Shown one piece after another: positions 58,821 to 64,000 of a stretch of DNA of 64,000 nt. The first letter of the stretch is position 1. Every line of letters starts with the position of its first letter. This DNA is from Pelagibius sp965227505 (lineage in GTDB: Bacteria > Pseudomonadota > Alphaproteobacteria > Kiloniellales > Kiloniellaceae): assembly GCF_965227505.1 (NCBI RefSeq), contig NZ_OZ245757.1, positions 186,001 to 250,000 of the forward strand, given 5' to 3'. The position numbers and the translations under genes were made by a program. A model generated the notes under the pieces. It made no database searches, was not told the origin of the DNA, and saw only the letters and a program-made list of their open reading frames with translations.

Positions 58821-59807
58821 ATGGTTCGGGCGAACCATGATGCTCAGCGCCTCGGGGACGAGGCCCAGCGCGAGACCTGGCCCGAGCAGTTGGCGGTGCG
58901 CATCTGCTGGCACTACTACATGCTGGGGCGCACCCAGCAGGAAATCGCCGAGACCCTGGGCATCAACCGGGTGCGGGTGAACCGCCTGCTGGCGGAAGCG
59001 CGGCGGCGCGGCATCGTGCGGGTGACCATCCATTCCAAGCTGGCGGAAAACGTCGCCCTCGAGCAGCAGCTCGCCGAGACCTACGGCCTGGATCTGGTCG
59101 AGGTGGTGATCGGCGGCGTGGCCGACGAGGCGCAGCTGGCCGAGGTGCTCGGCCGTGCCGCCGCCGGCCCGCTGAGCGCCCTCTACGACGACGGCATGAC
59201 CATCGGCATCGCCTGGGGTGTCACCTTGAAAGCCATGGCCCAGGCGACGGAGGACAAACCGCTGCGCGATGCGGCGGTAGTCTCAATGCTGGGCTCGTTG
59301 ACGCGGCGCTCCTCGGTGGACGCCTTCGAGGCCACCACCGATCTCGCGGCGCGGCTACACGCGGAATGCTACTACCTGCCGGGGCCCATCGTCTGCGACA
59401 GCGAGGAGAGCCGCGACACGATCCTGCAGCAGCCGATGATGCGGGAGGTTTACCTGAAGACCCAGTCCGCCGATCTTGCCTTGGCCAGCGTCGGCGGGGT
59501 CGACTCCAGCACCATCCGGCGCATGGGCTTCGTCGACGATGCCGAGTTCCGCGAAGCCTCCAAGGCGGGCGCCATCGGCAATTTCCTGGGTTACTACATC
59601 GATGCCGAAGCGCAGATCCTCGATCACCCGATCAATCGCCGTGTGCTCGGCTTCCCGCCCAGCGACTTCATCAAGATTCCGCGGCGGGTGATGGTCTCCG
59701 GCGGCCCGGCCAAGGTCCCGGTATTGCGGGCGCTGCTGGAGCGCGGCTACTTCACCGATCTGGTCACCGATACCGACACGGCAAAGGCCTTGCTGGAACC
59801 CGCCTGA
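58821..59807 (+). CDS. SorC family sugar-binding transcriptional regulator
   Basis: A 328-residue regulator. The N-terminal helix-turn-helix is at about residues 33-55 (MLGRTQQEIAETLGINRVRV), and the C-terminal domain has the NagB/RpiA-like sugar-phosphate fold (TIGIAWGVTLKAMAQ). SorC proteins such as EryD and DeoR are released or activated by a phosphorylated sugar intermediate. It is divergent from the polyol operon and convergent with the smo-like operon, so the polyol operon is the likely target. Confidence 0.92.
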   Translation: MVRANHDAQRLGDEAQRETWPEQLAVRICWHYYMLGRTQQEIAETLGINRVRVNRLLAEARRRGIVRVTIHSKLAENVALEQQLAETYGLDLVEVVIGGVADEAQLAEVLGRAAAGPLSALYDDGMTIGIAWGVTLKAMAQATEDKPLRDAAVVSMLGSLTRRSSVDAFEATTDLAARLHAECYYLPGPIVCDSEESRDTILQQPMMREVYLKTQSADLALASVGGVDSSTIRRMGFVDDAEFREASKAGAIGNFLGYYIDAEAQILDHPINRRVLGFPPSDFIKIPRRVMVSGGPAKVPVLRALLERGYFTDLVTDTDTAKALLEPA

Positions 59808-59816
59808 GCCGATCCC

Positions 59817-60593
59817 TTACCAGCAGGTATAGCCGCCATCGGCTATCACGACGGCGCCGGTGACCAGACTGGCGGCGTCGGAGGCCAGGAAATGGACCAC
59901 CGAGGCGATCTCGTCCGGCTGTCCGACGCGGCCCATCGGCGTCATCTCCAGCCAGGTCTCGTACATCTCTGGACATTCGTTCATGCCAAAGGCGGTCAAC
60001 GGGGTTTCGATATAGGTCGGGGCCACGGCGTTCACCCGTACGCCTTTGGCGCCCCACTCGGCGGCCAGGGACTTGGTCAGGTGGTGTGCGGCGGCCTTGG
60101 AGGCGTTGTAAAAGGCCTGTGGCTGCGGCTTGTTCACGATGAAGCCGGACATGGAACCGATGTTGACGATGGACCCGCTGCCCTGCTTCAGCATTTGTCG
60201 GCCGAATGCGCGGCAGCACCAGAACAGGCCGTCCAGATTGACGTTCATATGGAAACGCCAGTGTTCGTCGCTGGTGTCTTCGGCCCTCACATCGCTCTTG
60301 GCCACTCCGGCGTTGTTCACCAGCACATCCACACGGCCGTGGCGCGCGACGATCTCGGCCGCTGCGCGGTCGACGGCAGCGGACCGGGTGACATCGAGGG
60401 GCATGGCTTCCGCCTGAAGACCCAGTTCGACCAGCTCCGCGGCGGAAGCCTCGGCCCGCTCTGGATGGAGTTCGGCAATGACGACAGTGGCGCCGGCCTC
60501 CCCCAGGGCCCGGGCGCAGGCGGCCCCGATGCCTTGCCCGCCGCCGGTGACCACGGCAACGCGTCCGTCCAATTTCAGCTTTTCGAGATACAT
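59817..60593 (-). CDS. SDR family polyol dehydrogenase (galactitol dehydrogenase-like)
   Basis: A 258-residue short-chain dehydrogenase. TGGGQGIGAACARAL binds NAD(P); NNAG and the active Ser-Tyr-Lys (NIGSMSGF, YNASK) are in place. The C-terminus ends DGGYTCW, close to galactitol dehydrogenase of Rhodobacter. It is the last gene of the smo-like operon, at the place where mtlK lies in R. sphaeroides. Confidence 0.88.
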   Translation of the reverse strand: MYLEKLKLDGRVAVVTGGGQGIGAACARALGEAGATVVIAELHPERAEASAAELVELGLQAEAMPLDVTRSAAVDRAAAEIVARHGRVDVLVNNAGVAKSDVRAEDTSDEHWRFHMNVNLDGLFWCCRAFGRQMLKQGSGSIVNIGSMSGFIVNKPQPQAFYNASKAAAHHLTKSLAAEWGAKGVRVNAVAPTYIETPLTAFGMNECPEMYETWLEMTPMGRVGQPDEIASVVHFLASDAASLVTGAVVIADGGYTCW

Positions 60594-60606
60594 GACACCA
60601 GGCCTT

Positions 60607-61377
60607 TCAACTCATCCAGTTGCCGCCGTCCACGTTGAGCGTCTGTGCCGTGATATACCTTGCGTCCTCGGAGGCAAGGAAAACCGCGGGTTCGGCGACC
60701 TCTTCAGGCGCACCCATGTAGCCGAGCGGCACGGCTTCGCCCACTTCACGCTTCTTCTGTCCGACGGGCTTGTTTTCATACTTCGCAAAGAGCGCGTCCA
60801 CCTGGGCCCACATCGGCGTGTCGATGACGCCCGGGGCAATCGCATTGACGCGGATCCTGTCCTTGGCCAGCTCCAGCGCCAGGGACTGGGTGATCGAGAT
60901 CACCGCCGCCTTGGTCGAGCAGTAGAGTGTGATGTTGGGCTCTCCACGACGGCCTGCCTGCGACGAGAAGTTGATGATGACGCCGCCACCGCGTTTCCTC
61001 ATGCTCGGCACGACAGCCTGAATGGCAAAGATCGTGCCCGCGACATTCACGTCGTACTGCCGGCGATAGTCCTCGACCGTCACCTCTTCGATGGAGGCCA
61101 TGTTGAAGATGCCGGCGTTGTTGACCAGTATGTCCACACCGCCCCATTTCTGCTCGACCGAGGCGACACCAGCGGCAATCGCATCCACGTCGGTGACGTC
61201 CATCGCCACGGCCATGCCGGCCTCGCCGAGGAGCGCCGCGGTCTCCTGCGCGTCGTCGATCAGGCGGTCGGCAACGGCGACCTGCGCCCCCTCTGCCGCG
61301 TAGGCCCGACAAATGGCGCGTCCAATGCCGCGCGCCCCGCCTGTGACGACTGCAGTCTTGCCTTCCAGACGGCTCAC
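60607..61377 (-). CDS. smoS: Sorbitol dehydrogenase (SmoS-like SDR)
   Basis: A 256-residue short-chain dehydrogenase with TGGARGIGRA, NNAG, NFSSQAGRRGE and YCSTK. The segment LFAKYENKPVGQKKREVGEAV abbreviated to KYENKPVGQKKREVG and the end NVDGGNWMS match R. sphaeroides SmoS very closely. It oxidises D-glucitol and galactitol to ketoses with NAD. The GTG start overlaps the smoK stop. Confidence 0.9.
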   Translation of the reverse strand: MSRLEGKTAVVTGGARGIGRAICRAYAAEGAQVAVADRLIDDAQETAALLGEAGMAVAMDVTDVDAIAAGVASVEQKWGGVDILVNNAGIFNMASIEEVTVEDYRRQYDVNVAGTIFAIQAVVPSMRKRGGGVIINFSSQAGRRGEPNITLYCSTKAAVISITQSLALELAKDRIRVNAIAPGVIDTPMWAQVDALFAKYENKPVGQKKREVGEAVPLGYMGAPEEVAEPAVFLASEDARYITAQTLNVDGGNWMS

Positions 61378-62378
61378 CCGATTCTCATCCCTTGCGCGTC
61401 GAATTTATGGATCCGGTCCTCGCGGGGCGTCATATGGATTCTGTCGCCATGGCTGAAGCTGACTTCGCCGTCCGCGCGCACGGTCAGCGGATCGGTCAGA
61501 CCGGAGTCATGGATATGAAAAAACGTATCGGAACCCAGATGCTCGGCCACGCCGACGACGCCCTGCCAGGGGCCCACACTGTCGGAAACCTCGATATGTT
61601 CGGGGCGAATGCCAATGGTGTGCGCGCCGTATTTCTGGGCCTCGGCACCTTCAATGAAGTTCATCTTGGGCGAGCCGATGAAGCCCGCGACGAACCTGTT
61701 GCGCGGTGACTGGTACAGCTCCAGAGGGCTGCCGACCTGCTCGATCACGCCGCCATGCAGTACGACGATCTTGTCGGCCATGGTCATCGCCTCGACCTGG
61801 TCGTGGGTCACGTAGATCATCGTGGTGTCGAGTCGCTTGTGCAGCTCGGAAATCTCGAGCCGCATACCCACCCGCAGCGCAGCGTCAAGGTTCGAGAGCG
61901 GCTCATCGAACAGGAAGGCCGCGGGTTCGCGCACGATGGCGCGGCCGATGGCGACTCGTTGGCGCTGCCCGCCGGAAAGCTGCCCGGGGCGGCGATCGAT
62001 GTAATCCGCCAGGTTCAGCACGCTGGCTGCGTTGTTCACACGCCTGTCGATCTCAGCCTGATCCATCTTGGCCATCTTGAGCGGGAAGGCGATGTTCTTG
62101 CGTACAGACATATGCGGGTAGAGTGCATAGGACTGGAACACCATCGCCAACCCGCGCTTGGCCGGCGGCACTGCTGTGGCATCGTTGCCGTCGATCTGGA
62201 TCATCCCGCTGGTCACATCCTCCAGTCCGGCGATCAGCCGGAGTAAGGTGGACTTCCCGCAGCCCGAAGGCCCGACGAACACCACGAACTCGCCGTCGTT
62301 GATTTCCAGATCCAAGGGCGGAATGACATTCACGTCGCCGAAGGTCTTGGTTACCTGGTTGAGCGTAATCTGTCCCAT
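61374..62378 (-). CDS. smoK: Polyol ABC transporter ATP-binding protein (SmoK/MalK type)
   Basis: A 334-residue ATPase with Walker A GPSGCGKST, signature QLSGGQRQRVAIGRAIV, Walker B AFLFDEPLSNLDAALR and a C-terminal TOBE domain (TIGIRPEHIEVSD). It follows smoG after 11 bases and overlaps smoS. Gene order and neighbours support the sorbitol/mannitol assignment. Confidence 0.92.
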   Translation of the reverse strand: MGQITLNQVTKTFGDVNVIPPLDLEINDGEFVVFVGPSGCGKSTLLRLIAGLEDVTSGMIQIDGNDATAVPPAKRGLAMVFQSYALYPHMSVRKNIAFPLKMAKMDQAEIDRRVNNAASVLNLADYIDRRPGQLSGGQRQRVAIGRAIVREPAAFLFDEPLSNLDAALRVGMRLEISELHKRLDTTMIYVTHDQVEAMTMADKIVVLHGGVIEQVGSPLELYQSPRNRFVAGFIGSPKMNFIEGAEAQKYGAHTIGIRPEHIEVSDSVGPWQGVVGVAEHLGSDTFFHIHDSGLTDPLTVRADGEVSFSHGDRIHMTPREDRIHKFDAQGMRIG

Positions 62379-62389
62379 CTCCGTCTTCC

Positions 62390-63220
62390 CTATTTCACCG
62401 CGCCGAAGGTCAGGCCGCGGACGAGTTGTTTCTGGCTGAACCAGCCGAGGATCAGGATCGGTGCGATTGCCATGGTCGAAGCCGCGCTGAGTTTGGCGAA
62501 AAACAGGCCCTCGGGGCTGGAATAGCTGGCGATGAACGCGGTCAGCGGTGCGGCTTGGGCGGCGGTCAGGTTGAGGGTCCAGAACGCCTCGTTCCAGGCG
62601 AGGATGAAGTTCAGCAGAACGGTCGAGGCGATGCCGGGCAAGGCCATCGGCGTCAGGACATAGAGGATCTCCTCACGCAGGCCGGCGCCGTCCATCCGCG
62701 AAGCCTCGAGAATCTCAACGGGGATTTCCTTGAAGTAGGTATAGAGCATCCAGACGATGATCGGCAGGTTGATCAGCATCAGGACGAGGGTCAGCCCCAG
62801 TTGCGTGTCGAGAAGCCCAAACTGGATGAAAAGCAGATAGATCGGATAGAGCACGCCCACCGCCGGCAGCATCTTGGTTGAGAGCATCCACAGCAGGATG
62901 TCCTTGGTGCGGCGCGAGGGCACAAAGGCCATCGACCAGGCAGCGGGGACGGCGATGATGATACCCAGAAGAGTAGAGCCGCCCGCCAGGATCACCGAGT
63001 TCCAAAGGAAACGCATGTAGTCTGAGCGCTCCTGTACAACCGAGTAGTTTTCAAGCGTCCAGTCGAAGAACAGGAAGATCGGCGGGTCGCTGATCGCCTG
63101 GGCCTCGGTCTTGAAGCTGGTGAGGATCGTCCAGAGGATCGGGAAAAAGATCAGAAGGCCGATCACCCAGGCAGCGACCGTGTTGATCGTCTTGCGTTGC
63201 GTCGTGACAGCGCGGGCCAT
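62390..63220 (-). CDS. smoG: Polyol ABC transporter permease (SmoG-like)
   Basis: A 276-residue permease with six helices and the EAA loop EILEASRMDGAGLREEILYVL. It is the MalG-type partner of the next gene. Gap to smoF is 13 bases. Confidence 0.9.
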   Translation of the reverse strand: MARAVTTQRKTINTVAAWVIGLLIFFPILWTILTSFKTEAQAISDPPIFLFFDWTLENYSVVQERSDYMRFLWNSVILAGGSTLLGIIIAVPAAWSMAFVPSRRTKDILLWMLSTKMLPAVGVLYPIYLLFIQFGLLDTQLGLTLVLMLINLPIIVWMLYTYFKEIPVEILEASRMDGAGLREEILYVLTPMALPGIASTVLLNFILAWNEAFWTLNLTAAQAAPLTAFIASYSSPEGLFFAKLSAASTMAIAPILILGWFSQKQLVRGLTFGAVK

Positions 63221-63233
63221 TATCCTTTCCTCC

Positions 63234-64000
63234 TCATGCGTCCAGGTTCTTGCCGACGATGCGCATCAGGAAGAGCGCGACGATATTGGCGAGGATGATG
63301 GCGTAGACGCCTCCGGCAGAGCCAAGGCCGACATTCTGGCTTTCCAGCACACGCTGGAAGATCAGGTAGCTGAGTGTCTTGGTGCCGAACGCGCCGCCAG
63401 TGGTGACAAAGATTTCCGCAAAGATCGCCAGGAGGAAGATCGTCTGGATCAGGACCACGATGGTGATCGCGCGACTCAGATGCGGCAGCACGATGAACCA
63501 AAACCGCTTCAGGACCGGAGCGCCATCCATTTCGGCGGCCTCCAGTTGTTCGCTGTCGAGTGACTGGATCGCCGTCAGGAGGATCAGGGTCGCGAAGGGT
63601 AGCCATTGCCAGCTGACGATCATAATCAGTGAGGGCATCGACGCCTGGCTGAGCCACTCCACGGGCGCGGCGCCGAAGAATTTCCAAAGATGTGCCAGAA
63701 GGCCGTTCACCGGGTCCATGAACATGTTCTTCCAGACCAGCGCCGACACGGTGGGCATGACGAAGAAGGGTGCGATGACGAAGATGCGAACCATGCCCTG
63801 GCCCCACATCGGCTGGTCCAGCAGGATCGCCAGCAGCACGCCGAAAACGACGGTGATGACCAGGACACCGCCGACGATGACCAGGGTCGTCTGCACACTC
63901 GGCCAGAACGAGCTGGAGGTCACGAAGCGGGTGTAATTCGCGAAACCGACCCAGTCCAGTCCATTGGCCATCGAGTCGCCGCGCATCGGCAGGTACTTCT
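63234..64000 (-). CDS. smoF: Polyol ABC transporter permease (SmoF-like), 5' end beyond window
   Basis: At least 255 residues of a MalF-type permease, with the frame open to base 64000 (KYLPMRGDSMANGLDWVGF...). An ATG at 63986 is available, but homologues have another helix upstream, so the real start is outside the window. The EAA loop LEAAEMDGAPVLKRFWFIVL is visible. The receptor gene smoE probably lies to the right. Confidence 0.88.
   Translation of the reverse strand, partial: KYLPMRGDSMANGLDWVGFANYTRFVTSSSFWPSVQTTLVIVGGVLVITVVFGVLLAILLDQPMWGQGMVRIFVIAPFFVMPTVSALVWKNMFMDPVNGLLAHLWKFFGAAPVEWLSQASMPSLIMIVSWQWLPFATLILLTAIQSLDSEQLEAAEMDGAPVLKRFWFIVLPHLSRAITIVVLIQTIFLLAIFAEIFVTTGGAFGTKTLSYLIFQRVLESQNVGLGSAGGVYAIILANIVALFLMRIVGKNLDA

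Overview
This is a GC-rich window of about 64 kb from an alphaproteobacterial chromosome. High third-position GC, many TRAP, TTT and ABC solute importers, a smo-type polyol operon and short mosaic intergenic repeats suggest a heterotrophic, possibly marine or soil member of the Rhodospirillales/Kiloniellales or Rhizobiales. I cannot name the genus. I see no rRNA, tRNA, CRISPR array, insertion sequence or prophage. Most of the window is uptake and catabolism of small organic molecules, arranged as compact operons with ATGA-type overlaps.

Layout. 0-7 kb: end of a LysE exporter, then a minus-strand TRAP operon (dctP, FAD monooxygenase, dctQ, dctM, MarR) preceded by an epimerase and a LysR regulator. 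7-16 kb: mixed metabolic genes (DMT exporter, RraA-like protein, gamma-glutamyltransferase, MFS-GNAT pair, Lrp regulator divergent from a PhzF protein, DUF3574, DUF7002, a GFA-like protein, a sugar O-acetyltransferase). 16-20 kb: a tctCBA transporter with an HpaI-type aldolase. 20-23 kb: a D,D-carboxypeptidase with a SPOR domain and a GhrA-type reductase.

23-42 kb is the most coherent block, a pyrimidine uptake and reductive degradation island. A RutR-family regulator gene lies beside two RutR-like palindromes. The plus arm carries preT, preA, an M20-family amidohydrolase and an NMT1-type ABC importer. The minus arm carries dihydropyrimidinase, a BMP-type nucleoside ABC importer, a CodA-like deaminase and a class V PLP enzyme. 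A nitrilase-type beta-ureidopropionase starts next to a third, perfect RutR-like box. In E. coli RutR controls the oxidative Rut pathway; here the same box appears to be wired to the reductive pathway.

42-48 kb: ECF sigma/anti-sigma pair, DUF4399 protein, B12-type radical SAM protein, PAS protein, and a glycerophosphodiesterase behind four 11-bp-phased PhoB-like half-sites. 48-59 kb: a nine-gene minus-strand operon with an ABC importer, two FGGY kinases, a glycerol-1-phosphate-dehydrogenase-like enzyme, a GpsA-like dehydrogenase and an RpiB-like isomerase, divergent from a SorC regulator. It looks like a polyol or sugar-phosphate pathway whose substrate I cannot assign. 59-64 kb: a smoFGKS-like sorbitol/mannitol operon running off the right edge.
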